DNA from: Euryarchaeota archaeon SM23-78
Lineage (GTDB): Archaea; Nanobdellota; Nanobdellia; Woesearchaeales; SM23-78
Length of the DNA stretch: 64,000 nt
Direction: 5' to 3'
NCBI GenBank assembly: GCA_001595785.1
Contig: LSSJ01000005.1
Location: 32,137-96,136, forward strand
Shown here: positions 24,379-32,146 of the stretch, piece after piece
Layout: every line of letters starts with the position of its first letter
How positions within the stretch are numbered: position 1 is the first letter of the stretch
Notes under the pieces: generated by a model
The model's database searches: none
Seen by the model: the letters and a program-made list of their open reading frames with translations, nothing else
Told to the model about the DNA's origin: nothing
Position numbers and translations under genes: made by a program

Positions 24379-25145
24379 TAGTATAATAACCTTGGATGCA
24401 GTTCTCCTTTTAAAATTCTTCGTCTTTGTTGAGAATTTGTATTTGAAGGGCAAAAACCAAACTTCTTCCAAATTAAGAATTTTGAATATTTCGTTGGATT
24501 CTTCATTCCAATCATATTTAACCAAGCATTTAAGTTAGTTTTACCATAAAGAGCTATTATATATCTTAAATTTTCATTACCTCTTTTAGGTTGATAATTA
24601 TAAATACTCAACTTAAATCCAACTAAAATGAGTACTTTTTGTAAATCCTTAAAAAGTTTAGAAGATACTGTGCTAAAAATAATTCTTGGATAACAATGTC
24701 TTGTTTTGTTAAATTCAGAATAATTTCCATATTGTTTGGTAAAGTTTAGACAGCCATCAGTATCAAAATATCCTCTTAGAAAATAAGGAATTAAAGAAAT
24801 GTCTTCTCGTATAAACTTTGGAACACCAATTATTAATGATTTGCTGCCATAAGGAAAACCAATTTGCTCATGCATAAATTTAATGACTTTGATATCCCTA
24901 ATAACAAAACCATAAGTACTCCTGCTAGGAAAAAATCTTCCTTTTATGTCCGGATTAAAAACCTTATTAAAAAGAGGAATAACATGAGTGTCATAATATT
25001 CTTTTTCTTCATAACCACCACTTATATCTAACTCTTTCCTTCTTCCATCATTTCTTAAATAACCGTCCCCAACATGAATCCCACAGATTTCAGCCAATTC
25101 TCTAATTAAGATAAATTTTTTGAAATCGTTTTTTGTCGAAATCAT
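24378..25145 (-). CDS. LAGLIDADG homing endonuclease
   Basis: A 255-residue double-motif LAGLIDADG protein: ELAEICGIHVGDGYL (residues ~15-29) and IPYFLRGYFDTDGCLNF (~118-134), each ending in the acidic catalytic residue. It has the usual beta-saddle pattern between them and a C-terminal DNA-binding part (MIGMKNPTKYSKFLIWKKFG). Its stop codon overlaps the first base of tRNA-Arg. A second tRNA 5' half lies 210 bases upstream of its start. It is free-standing rather than inside a recognised host protein. Confidence 0.92.
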   Translation of the reverse strand: MISTKNDFKKFILIRELAEICGIHVGDGYLRNDGRRKELDISGGYEEKEYYDTHVIPLFNKVFNPDIKGRFFPSRSTYGFVIRDIKVIKFMHEQIGFPYGSKSLIIGVPKFIREDISLIPYFLRGYFDTDGCLNFTKQYGNYSEFNKTRHCYPRIIFSTVSSKLFKDLQKVLILVGFKLSIYNYQPKRGNENLRYIIALYGKTNLNAWLNMIGMKNPTKYSKFLIWKKFGFCPSNTNSQQRRRILKGELHPRLLY

Positions 25146-25197
25146 TTCAAATCACGAGTTTATTTAGCTGAAGCTATGTAAATGATTTTGTGTTTAA

Positions 25198-25227
25198 ATA
25201 GCTCACGCAAACAGATGTCCAGTGAGC
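25198..25227 (-). promoter_or_regulatory. Shared promoter-like motif upstream of the homing endonuclease
   Basis: The minus strand reads CACTGGACAT, a short gap, TGCGTGAGCTATTTAA. Nearly the same series (CACTGGACAT, TGCGTAAGCTATTTTAA) occurs at about 13588-13618, between tRNA-Gln and the radical SAM gene. Each lies upstream of a minus-strand gene and ends in a TATA-like stretch. It may be a promoter element or a small dispersed repeat. Two hairpins follow downstream on the plus strand (CAAAAATT/AATTTTTG, and ATAAAAAGC/GCTTTTTAT). Confidence 0.35.
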
Positions 25228-25354
25228 CAACAAAAATTCTCTAAAAATTTTTGTGTGCCATAAAAAGCAGAGCTTTTTATGTCAAAACAGAAAATCATAA
25301 TTTAATAGCTGAAGTTTGTTTGAGGAATTTGAAAAGAAGATGAAGACAAAAAAA

Positions 25355-25378
25355 CTCTCCAGGCTATACTACGGACCC
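25355..25378 (-). pseudogene. tRNA 5'-half fragment
   Basis: The 24 bases comprise acceptor GGGUCCG, UA, D-stem GUAU and D-loop AGCCUGGAGAG, then a T7 run and unrelated sequence. The half matches the tRNA-Arg 5' end at 19 of 24 positions. Its acceptor could pair with the tRNA-Arg 3' end (CGGGCCC), but the D-stem would have an A-C mismatch, so the intact copy at 24378 fits better. It is probably a displaced remnant; a trans-spliced half tRNA is less likely. Confidence 0.6.
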
Positions 25379-25379
25379 A

Positions 25380-25640
25380 TTATTCGAGTTCAATAATCCA
25401 ATGACCATACTTATCAATGTCTTCTGGCGTGTTAAAATCAGTTAGTCTTACTTTGTTAAGGTTCTTTACTTTCTTCTTCAAGACTCGTCCCGTGTACTTC
25501 TTAGTCTTAGGGTCGTACTCCTCCAGCACCAAGGTATCTCCTTCTTTTACTTTAAAATCTGCTACTCGCACATCAGCATTCTTTTTTCCGTCAAGCATGC
25601 CTTGAAACTGCTCTGGCCAAGACTTCTTTTTTATCTCCAT
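25380..25640 (-). CDS. ASCH/DUF3850-type RNA-binding domain protein
   Basis: The ATG at 25640 is chosen; the longer open frame overlaps the Alba gene. The 86 residues form a compact ASCH-like domain: MEIKKKSWPEQFQGMLDGKKNADVR, VKEGDTLVLEEYDPKTKKYTG, and a final WIIELE strand. ASCH domains have a PUA-like fold and are thought to bind RNA or modified nucleosides. It ends one base before the tRNA 5' fragment. Confidence 0.8.
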   Translation of the reverse strand: MEIKKKSWPEQFQGMLDGKKNADVRVADFKVKEGDTLVLEEYDPKTKKYTGRVLKKKVKNLNKVRLTDFNTPEDIDKYGHWIIELE

Positions 25641-25713
25641 GCAAGAACAGGAATACTCTGAATATATAAATCTTTTTAACAAATATACAGTAAGAAAAAG
25701 AATAAAAAAACAC

Positions 25714-25995
25714 TTATTTTTTTGCCAGTGTAATCTCAATTGTGGATACTCGTACGTCTCGGTCTTCCTTGTTCTTGAACTCTTCTGAGTCAATAGCTAT
25801 CCCTTTTAGTTCTATCTGGTCTTTCATAAATCTCTTCATAGCCACTTCAGATACATCCACTGCTCTGCTAATGAATTTTCCCCTTGCCTTCACTATCACT
25901 TCTTTTGCGCCTTTGGTTGTGAACTGCACTACAACGCTTGTAACATAGTTCATGAACGGCTTGTTTCCAATAAAGATTGAGTTGTCCTCTGCCAT
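25714..25995 (-). CDS. alba: Alba, DNA/RNA-binding chromatin protein
   Basis: A 93-residue protein matching Alba throughout: DNSIFIGNKPFMNYVTSVVVQF, VKARGKFISRAVDVSEVAMKRF and a hairpin strand RVSTIEITLAKK. Alba dimers coat DNA and RNA in most archaea. The conserved KxxxxY start is IGNKPFMNYV, with Lys in the usual acetylated position. It is downstream of S17e on the same strand. Confidence 0.95.
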   Translation of the reverse strand: MAEDNSIFIGNKPFMNYVTSVVVQFTTKGAKEVIVKARGKFISRAVDVSEVAMKRFMKDQIELKGIAIDSEEFKNKEDRDVRVSTIEITLAKK

Positions 25996-26039
25996 TCTTC
26001 ATCCCCCCTTGTAACTGTTGTTTTTTCGGTTTACTTGTC

Positions 26040-26231
26040 TTATTTTGCTTCTGCTTTTATCATACGGGTAGTATACCCTGCTATAATATTTCTTAATTTC
26101 TTTGACTTAACATCTGTTAACTCTGCCACTTTAAGCTTGTTCTCCTCGTAATCAGTGCTAAAGCTATCTCTGTGCTCCTCTAAGAGTTGATGCGTTATTG
26201 CCTTTATTAGTCTAGTCTTGATTCTACCCAT
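26040..26231 (-). CDS. rps17e: Small ribosomal subunit protein S17e
   Basis: A 63-residue protein, the normal length of archaeal eS17: MGRIKTRLIKAITHQLLEEHRD, FSTDYEENKLKVAELTDVKSKKLRNIIAGYTTR. It has no bacterial counterpart. It is transcribed with Alba and with the agmatinase-family gene upstream on the same strand. Confidence 0.95.
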   Translation of the reverse strand: MGRIKTRLIKAITHQLLEEHRDSFSTDYEENKLKVAELTDVKSKKLRNIIAGYTTRMIKAEAK

Positions 26232-26278
26232 TAGGTGGATAAGAGAACGAGAATGAATTTATAAAGGTTTTGTAAGAT

Positions 26279-27061
26279 TTAGCCCAACTCCACAACAATC
26301 TTCGCAGCTGTCTTAGAAGTAATCTCATTCAAGTCTTTGTCAGGATTAACCTCGACTACATCAGCCATTCCTATGTTTCTGAGCATTTTTAGCCTATGAA
26401 TCAGATAAAGCAACTGCCTTGTAGTCATTCCTCCTGGCTCTTGATAACCTGTTCCTGGGGCAAAAGCAGGGTCTAAGACATCAATATCAACAGATATGTA
26501 TACTTTGCTCCAGTGCCTTGCAACACTCATGATGCTGTCAGCAACCTCTCTTAGGATGTCAAAGCTTATTTTTTTCATAGAATGATTTTTAATCTTGTTA
26601 TCATCAACAAACTTTTTTTCCTCCTTGCTCATATTCCTGGTTCCAACAAGAATAACATTGTTCTTATCAACAATTCCTTCTTCTATTAAAACTCGTAAAT
26701 AGTCTTCATGTGTAGGAGGGTCATGCTTCTCCTGAACATCAGGGTGAGCATCAAACACAATGATACCAGAGCCAGGATTATTCTTAACAAAAGCCTTAAA
26801 AGCAGGATAAGTTAATGAATGATCTCCTCCAATAAGAATAGAGTAAGCACTAATCTTTTCAATCTCCTTATATATAACTGCGTGAGATTGCTCTAAATTA
26901 TTATTATCAACCTTAATTTCTTTAATATTAAACAAAGGAAGCACTCCTTTCTCAGACAAATGAAAGTCTTTTAAGTGCTCAACAATCTTATCAGGGGCTT
27001 TTTCCAAGTCCTTCTTCTTACTTAATGCTCCGGCATTTAGAGGTATTTTGAGGAGTTGCAT
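26279..27061 (-). CDS. Agmatinase/arginase-family ureohydrolase
   Basis: A 260-residue ureohydrolase with all binuclear manganese motifs: LIGGDHSLTYP, VFDAHPDVQ (the usual DAHxD), and YISVDIDVLDPAFAPGTGYQEPGG. Family members release urea from agmatine, arginine or related guanidino compounds; the substrate loop cannot separate these by eye, though agmatinase is the commonest archaeal assignment. The start ATG gives MQLLKIPLNAGALSKKKDLEKAP. It follows Rpe on the same strand with 12 bases between. Confidence 0.88.
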   Translation of the reverse strand: MQLLKIPLNAGALSKKKDLEKAPDKIVEHLKDFHLSEKGVLPLFNIKEIKVDNNNLEQSHAVIYKEIEKISAYSILIGGDHSLTYPAFKAFVKNNPGSGIIVFDAHPDVQEKHDPPTHEDYLRVLIEEGIVDKNNVILVGTRNMSKEEKKFVDDNKIKNHSMKKISFDILREVADSIMSVARHWSKVYISVDIDVLDPAFAPGTGYQEPGGMTTRQLLYLIHRLKMLRNIGMADVVEVNPDKDLNEITSKTAAKIVVELG

Positions 27062-27073
27062 AGAAAAAGAAGA

Positions 27074-27718
27074 TTAAGCATTCCTTAATAAATCTATTGC
27101 TAATTTAGGGTCATCACTTCCAAAAACATAACTTCCAGAAACTAATATATTTGCTCCTGCTTCTATGGCTTCATGAGCATTTTCTGCGTTTATGCCTCCA
27201 TCCACTGCAATGTCTTTCATAGGATACTTCTTCCTTATGCTCTTAACCTTTTTCAAGGGGGCTTTTATCATCTTCTGGGCTCCTTTGCCAGGCTTAACAG
27301 TCATTACCAACACCATGTCAACTTCTGGAATCAGTTTTTCTATCTTGTTAACAGGAGTGTCAGGGTTAAGAGCAATACCAATCCTTACTTCTTTCTTTTT
27401 CAAGTGCTCAATTAACTTCTTTGGAGAACGAGTTGCTTCCACATGAAAGATTATTGTATCAGCGCCTGCCTTAATGTATTTGTCAACCACTTTTTCAGGC
27501 TGCTTGACCATTAAATGAACAACTTTTTTAAGATTAGACTGAACCTTTGCAACAAACTCATGGTCAAAGCTTTTCTCCTTTACAAACTTGCCGTCCATAA
27601 CATCAAAATGAACAGAATTAGCAGTGCTAGCTCTCATAAGTGCTTGGTCAATCACAGAAACATCCTCATAATCCAAACTTAAAATACTAACACCAACCTG
27701 AATAATCAGTATTACCAC
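27074..27718 (-). CDS. rpe: Ribulose-phosphate 3-epimerase
   Basis: A TIM-barrel epimerase of ~214 residues: VGVSILSLDY (catalytic Ser region), VHFDVMDGKFV, VHLMVKQPEK, VLVMTVKPGKGAQKMI, IAVDGGINAENA and ILVSGSYVFG. It interconverts ribulose-5-P and xylulose-5-P. The start taken is a GTG at 27718 in the context TTTGGGGTGGTAA, the same arrangement as at the lipoprotein start at 24142; a TTG at 27727 is the other option. It is divergent from RpiB, placing two pentose-phosphate steps at one locus. Confidence 0.93.
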   Translation of the reverse strand: MVILIIQVGVSILSLDYEDVSVIDQALMRASTANSVHFDVMDGKFVKEKSFDHEFVAKVQSNLKKVVHLMVKQPEKVVDKYIKAGADTIIFHVEATRSPKKLIEHLKKKEVRIGIALNPDTPVNKIEKLIPEVDMVLVMTVKPGKGAQKMIKAPLKKVKSIRKKYPMKDIAVDGGINAENAHEAIEAGANILVSGSYVFGSDDPKLAIDLLRNA

Positions 27719-27830
27719 CCCAAACAAAGAGGAAAAAGAGAAGAGTATTTATAAAAGTTTTTATTAGATAGACGAAAAATAGGTTTTTTAGAAAATTTTA
27801 TATAACTCCTTTACCAAGAATATTCTTGAG

Positions 27831-28283
27831 ATGGATGAAAAAAAGAAAAAAGTAATCCTTGCCTCTGACCATGCTGGTTTTGAGTTAAAAGAAAAACTTA
27901 AGGATGTTCTCAAGGAAAATGAGATTCCTTTTGATGACTTAACACCTAGGTTTGACAAAGATGATGACTACCCTGACTATGCTTTTAAAGCTGCAAATAA
28001 AGTGGTAAGGGAAAAAGCAAGAGGGATTCTTATCTGTGGAACAGGCATTGGCATGTGCATAGCTGCAAATAAAGTAAAAGGAGTACGTGCTGCCATGGCT
28101 TATGATGAGAAGACTGCTAGGCTTGCAAGGCAACACAATGATTCAAATATATTATGCATTGGTTCAAGAACAACAGAAGAGGATGAAGCTAAGAAAATTC
28201 TTAAGACTTGGCTCACAACCAGATTCCTAGAAGGCACACATGCAAGAAGGGTTGAGAAAATAAAAGAGTTTGAAATGGGATAA
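27831..28283 (+). CDS. rpiB: Ribose-5-phosphate isomerase B
   Basis: A 150-residue RpiB/LacAB-family enzyme: VILASDHAGFELKEKLK, DDYPDYAFKAANKV, GILICGTGIGMCIAANKVKGVRAAMAYD with the catalytic Cys, and ARQHNDSNILCIGSRTT. It interconverts ribose-5-P and ribulose-5-P, feeding the adjacent Rpe reaction. It is unusual that an archaeon uses the B type rather than RpiA. Confidence 0.94.
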   Translation: MDEKKKKVILASDHAGFELKEKLKDVLKENEIPFDDLTPRFDKDDDYPDYAFKAANKVVREKARGILICGTGIGMCIAANKVKGVRAAMAYDEKTARLARQHNDSNILCIGSRTTEEDEAKKILKTWLTTRFLEGTHARRVEKIKEFEMG

Positions 28284-28286
28284 GTG

Positions 28287-28637
28287 ATGTCAAACGAATT
28301 AGCAGATGTTTTGTGTAGTTGCAAGGAAGGCAGATTAGAAGAGATTGCCTCGACAGAGCCCTCCCTAGGATTTTTTTGTTGGGGTAATGCAAATCAGGTA
28401 AAATTCTATGAGTGCGGTTTTTGTAAACAAATTTTTCAAAGAGAAGTATGCCTCTTCAAAAATAATAATGATAATAATAATGGGAATACAATCTATGAAT
28501 TCTCGGATTTTAGGCCTTATAAAGGAAATTTGACAAGGCAGGAAATCATTAATAATGCTAAGAACTTTGTTGGATACATATATGTTCAGGATGAAGAAAA
28601 AATAATTGCTCAAAGAAGGAAAGAATTTTTAAAATAA
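28287..28637 (+). CDS. Small cysteine-containing protein of unknown function
   Basis: Starts three bases after the RpiB stop (ATG at 28287; a GTG at 28284 is also in frame). The ~116 residues contain LCSCKEG, FFCWGN, YECGFCKQIF and EVCLFK, a set of cysteines that could bind one or two zinc ions, then an Asn run and a helical end. No family is recognised. Position suggests co-transcription with rpiB. Confidence 0.6.
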   Translation: MSNELADVLCSCKEGRLEEIASTEPSLGFFCWGNANQVKFYECGFCKQIFQREVCLFKNNNDNNNGNTIYEFSDFRPYKGNLTRQEIINNAKNFVGYIYVQDEEKIIAQRRKEFLK

Positions 28638-28642
28638 AATAA

Positions 28643-29917
28643 TCAAAACTTCACCTTCTTCCCGGCATAACCTTTCTTCTTAAGATTAGCTTCTATCTCT
28701 ATCAATCTATTATACTTACTGGTCCTCTCCCCTCTACAAGGCGCTCCTAGTTTTATCTGGCTTGCACCAATACCAACAGCTAAATCAGATATATATGTAT
28801 CTTCTGTGTCTCCGCTTCTATGACTAACAATAACTTCCCAGCCTGCATCAAAGGCCATCTCAGCTGCTTTTAAAGTTTCAGTAAGAGTTCCTATCTGGTT
28901 AGGCTTAAGAATTATTGCGTTGCACAGATTATTATTTATAGCTCTTCTAACCCTGTGAGGATTACTAACTGTTAAATCATCTCCTACTACTTGTACTCTT
29001 CTCTTCTTAGCAACCGTGTTCATGAACTCTTGCCAAGCCTCATTATCATCTTGTTCAAAAGGGTCTTCTATGCTCTTAATATCATACTTGCTAAACAAGC
29101 GGTCATAATAACTCGTCAAGCCTTTTGCACTGAAACTAACTCCTATATCATATTCATTCTCATTGTAAAGACTGCTAGCAGCCACATCCATGCCTATGCG
29201 TATCTTTCTCTTATAACCAGCCTTGGTAATAGCCTCGCTAACTAATTCTAAAGCCTCTTCTGGCGTTCTTATAGGAGGAGCAAAGCCTCCTTCATCACCC
29301 ACATTAGTAGCATTAATCCCAAACTTATCATCAATAATCTTTTTCAAAACATGATAAGTCTCACCCACCATTCTCATGGCTTCTGCAAAGCTCTTAGCAC
29401 CTGTAGGTATTAACAAGAACTCTTGGAACTTAAGATAATTACCAGCATGCTCTCCTCCGTTAAGCACATTAGCTTGAGGAATTGGTAGCATAAGTTTTTT
29501 CTTGTTCTTAAATAGCTCTGCTAAATACTCATAGAGCTCCTTATCCTTGGCCTGTGCTGCTGCTCTGCTCACAGCCAAACTCACACCTAGAATAGTGTTT
29601 GCCCCTATCTTTGACTTATTCTCAGTAGCATCAAGCCTTTTAAGCTCTAAATCAACTTCTTCCTGCTCAGTTACTTTTATGCCTTTAAGCTGCTTATTAA
29701 TCTTCTTATTAATGATATCAACAGTTTTCTCAACTCCTTTACCATTATAAGCCTTTTTATTATCTCTAAGCTCAACAGCCTCATACAAGCCAGTACTCGC
29801 ACCACTAGGCACAAAGGCATAGCCAATGTGCTTCTTAGTTTTAATCACAACCTTAATAGTAGGGTTGCCTCTTGAATCAAGAACCTGATAAGCCTTTATC
29901 TCATGTATTTTGTCCAA
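28643..29917 (-). CDS. eno: Enolase
   Basis: Glycolytic enolase, 2-phosphoglycerate to phosphoenolpyruvate. Motifs: YQVLDSRGNPTIKV, FVPSGASTGLYEAVELRD, VLNGGEHAGNYLKFQEFLLIP, VGDEGGFAP, YDIKSIEDPF, VVGDDLTVSNP, ILKPNQIGTLTET and VSHRSGDTEDTYISDLAVG. The start is probably a TTG at 29917 behind GAGGTGGT, giving 424 residues; an ATG far upstream (29998) adds 27 residues unlike the family. Confidence 0.96.
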   Translation of the reverse strand: MDKIHEIKAYQVLDSRGNPTIKVVIKTKKHIGYAFVPSGASTGLYEAVELRDNKKAYNGKGVEKTVDIINKKINKQLKGIKVTEQEEVDLELKRLDATENKSKIGANTILGVSLAVSRAAAQAKDKELYEYLAELFKNKKKLMLPIPQANVLNGGEHAGNYLKFQEFLLIPTGAKSFAEAMRMVGETYHVLKKIIDDKFGINATNVGDEGGFAPPIRTPEEALELVSEAITKAGYKRKIRIGMDVAASSLYNENEYDIGVSFSAKGLTSYYDRLFSKYDIKSIEDPFEQDDNEAWQEFMNTVAKKRRVQVVGDDLTVSNPHRVRRAINNNLCNAIILKPNQIGTLTETLKAAEMAFDAGWEVIVSHRSGDTEDTYISDLAVGIGASQIKLGAPCRGERTSKYNRLIEIEANLKKKGYAGKKVKF

Positions 29918-30008
29918 AAAGACCACCTCTCTTAAGTATGAATGAGTGGGTAGATTAGTTTTTATTAATGTTATGGTTTCAGATAGGTATTTATCCAAAA
30001 ATTTGCTC

Positions 30009-30145
30009 GCATTGTTGTTATTGGCTTCGAAATTTTTAATTGTAAAGCTTAAGGTGCTACGTCCCCGGATGGGGCGTCCCCCCGCAACGCACTCGATTCT
30101 TTTTAAGAAGAAATTACGACCTTAAGCCAATAATAACAACAATGC
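30009..30145. other. Terminal inverted repeat element or structured RNA
   Basis: The left arm GCATTGTTGTTATTGGCTT (30009-30027) pairs with the right arm at 30124-30145, which is identical in complement except for three extra bases. The ~95-base interior has a GC-rich core (CCCC-GGAT-GGGG hairpin, then GTGC/GCAC flanks) in very AT-rich surroundings. The layout fits a miniature inverted-repeat element or a non-coding RNA with a long closing stem. No reading frame crosses it. Confidence 0.55.
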
Positions 30146-30212
30146 TCACTAAACTAACTATTAACTCAAAACAAAAAATAGAAAGAGAATAAAAATATTA
30201 AAAAAATTTAGC

Positions 30213-30698
30213 TTATATTTCTACCTTTGTGGTGATTTTTCCTGTTACTGTATGTGAGACACTCTCACCAAATTTTGTGTAGACAACCTTTACTGACGCA
30301 TCAAATCTCGTGCCTTCTGCATAATCTCCAGTTGCTGCAGTCTCATTACACAGCTCATATGCACCACTTGTTGGTATAGTTGCTCCGTTTGCTAGGATTC
30401 CAATATCCCATGTCTCACTACAGGTTATATCACTTCCTCCTGTTGTGTTAACAACAAAAGTCACGTTCTTCACATCAGTGCCTAAACCATTGTATATGCT
30501 TATTCGTAAGCTCTCTGTTGTAGCGTCAGCCTTACAATCACCAAAGTCAAACCCAGGACTTAGGGTGCACTTACTTGGTAAGAGCCTGTCTGGGCTTAGC
30601 ACACCAAAGTATGCTAGGGCTCCTATAGCTGCTAGCACTACAAGGATTGCCCATCCATAAGTCATCAAGAACTCCATTGCTGCTTGTCCTCTCTTCAT
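30213..30698 (-). CDS. Type IV pilin with class III signal peptide
   Basis: The 161-residue product starts MKRGQAAMEFLMTYGWAILVVLAAIG. The basic KRGQ-A cleavage site, Glu at +5-like position and hydrophobic helix are those of archaeal class III prepilins (PibD/FlaK substrates). The C-terminal domain has paired cysteines and many Thr/Asn sites for glycosylation. It is the major pilin candidate of the locus, being last and separated by a 125-base gap from the assembly genes. Confidence 0.9.
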   Translation of the reverse strand: MKRGQAAMEFLMTYGWAILVVLAAIGALAYFGVLSPDRLLPSKCTLSPGFDFGDCKADATTESLRISIYNGLGTDVKNVTFVVNTTGGSDITCSETWDIGILANGATIPTSGAYELCNETAATGDYAEGTRFDASVKVVYTKFGESVSHTVTGKITTKVEI

Positions 30699-30823
30699 CC
30701 TAATTTCACCTCACTCTTTTTAAATAAAATTATTCTTATTCTTACCTTCTATTTTTGTGTTTATAAATGTTTTGGTAAAAAAGGGATTTTATGCTTAGAA
30801 CTGGCTTTTAAAAAACTGTTTTC

Positions 30824-32143
30824 TTATAAAAAGCTGCTGAACGCCCCTCTTATTAATGCAGATGCTATTGTGTAAACGAGTACTGCTACTAGGATAAAAA
30901 CAGGGATTTGGGTTAAGCCCTCCTTTATCCTTCCTTTTTTTATAATATTAATAATACAGGCTGAGGAAAAAGAGGATATAATGAGCATTAGGTAGGAGAA
31001 TATCCTGAAATCCCTGGATTTTATTGTGTCAGGAGTGAATGAGAAGCTAAAAAAAGCACTTGAATGAGCGGTGGTGGTGTCTAGCCTGCTGGTAATCGCG
31101 CTTATTACTTCTAGTAACTGGGTTGCTAGTCCAAACAGAACAGGAGCTGCTAGGATTGTGGCAAAGGCTATGAATATAACGTATGTAGTAACACTGGCTG
31201 CCATCTCTTTTTTAAGAAGCTTGGTCTCTTCTATGTTTAGGGCTATCTTGTTCAGAAGGTCTGCCATTTCTCCTCCTGCATCCATGCCTTCCAGTAAGAG
31301 ATTGATAGATCTCTGGATGATTTTTGAATTATATTTCTTAGAAAAATTAAGCAGGGCTGTGGAGAGATCTTCACCTGCCATCGTATTCTTAGCAACGGTT
31401 TCTATCTCTTTTGCCAGCACCCCAAAGCCTGGTCTTACAGAGTACCATAAGGCTTTATCCACTGTCATACCTGCACTTATATTTGCACTTGTTAGCTGTA
31501 GAAAATCAGGGAATACTTCTTCTACTGCTTTTGTTCTCTGGAATATCTTCATATCAAGGTAGAACAGGTAACCCAACCAGAGTATTGCTAGAAGAATAAA
31601 GAACGCTGTTAACCAGAAGCCTATAAGGAACACTAATAAGTCAGCAAAGGATTTCTTGTTAACAATGACTGCTATGACTGCTATCAAGCTGAAGAACAAG
31701 AAGATATAAATGTTTATCTTAAAGATTTTTCTCGTTAGTTCTCTAGCATCAAGGTCAAGACCTGCTTTGTCTAGGAAATTCTGAAGGTTTATTGCTCTAG
31801 CAAAGCCTCTTAGAGTGAACCTCTTTTTCTTCTTCTTCTTTACAAGCTTCTTTTTTTGTAATTTTTTTATCCCTCTTAATGCTTTGCCTAGCTTTTTCTT
31901 GGGTTTTACCTTTTTTTTCTCAAGCCTCTCCTTTATCTCTTCTAATTTTTTCTCTCTTATCTTCTCAGGGTCAGTCTCTTCAGGTTGGGATGTAAGCCTG
32001 GCTTTTTCTGCTTCTAACATTGCCTTGATTTTTGTTCTCTCGGCTTCTAGCTTTTCATGCTTTTTAGTTACCTCTAACTCATGCCTGAGTTGCCTTATTC
32101 TATCAGACTCATTCTTTTTTTTCTTAAAAAAGTTGAATTTCAT
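30824..32143 (-). CDS. Type II/IV secretion platform protein (GspF/TadC-like), long cytoplasmic head
   Basis: A 439-residue membrane protein. Residues 1-115 are a strongly charged coiled coil (KKKKNESDRIRQLRHELEV). Then follow membrane segments (IYIFLFFSLIAVIAVIV, LLVFLIGFWLTAFFILLAILW) and a T2SSF domain (FPDFLQLTSANISAGMTVDKALWYSVRPGFG, LLLEGMDAGGEMADLLNKIA). Further membrane segments end the protein. Such proteins form the inner-membrane platform on which the ATPase assembles pilins. Confidence 0.88.
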   Translation of the reverse strand: MKFNFFKKKKNESDRIRQLRHELEVTKKHEKLEAERTKIKAMLEAEKARLTSQPEETDPEKIREKKLEEIKERLEKKKVKPKKKLGKALRGIKKLQKKKLVKKKKKKRFTLRGFARAINLQNFLDKAGLDLDARELTRKIFKINIYIFLFFSLIAVIAVIVNKKSFADLLVFLIGFWLTAFFILLAILWLGYLFYLDMKIFQRTKAVEEVFPDFLQLTSANISAGMTVDKALWYSVRPGFGVLAKEIETVAKNTMAGEDLSTALLNFSKKYNSKIIQRSINLLLEGMDAGGEMADLLNKIALNIEETKLLKKEMAASVTTYVIFIAFATILAAPVLFGLATQLLEVISAITSRLDTTTAHSSAFFSFSFTPDTIKSRDFRIFSYLMLIISSFSSACIINIIKKGRIKEGLTQIPVFILVAVLVYTIASALIRGAFSSFL

Positions 32144-32146
32144 AAT

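Larger units (their letters stand above)
24355..25378 (-). mobile_element. ~1-kb element with LAGLIDADG gene bounded by two tRNA 5' halves
   Basis: The 5' 24 bases of tRNA-Arg (24378 to 24355) and a separate 24-base tRNA 5' half at 25355-25378 lie in the same orientation with their first bases 1000 apart and agree at 19 of 24 positions, ending in an identical CTGGAGAG in the D-loop. Between them are only the endonuclease gene and hairpin-rich spacer. This is the layout left when an element integrates into a tRNA gene and supplies its own copy of the disrupted end. Integration is inference; no integrase is present. Confidence 0.55.

Noticed and set aside
24176..24538. 120-residue plus-strand reading frame
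   Set aside because: It is antisense to tRNA-Arg and the end of the homing endonuclease.
25355..25378. A trans-spliced half tRNA as in Nanoarchaeum
   Set aside because: No matching 3' half is seen in the window, the half ends in the D-loop before a T-run, and pairing with the nearby tRNA-Arg 3' end leaves a D-stem mismatch. A remnant is simpler, but the idea is not excluded.
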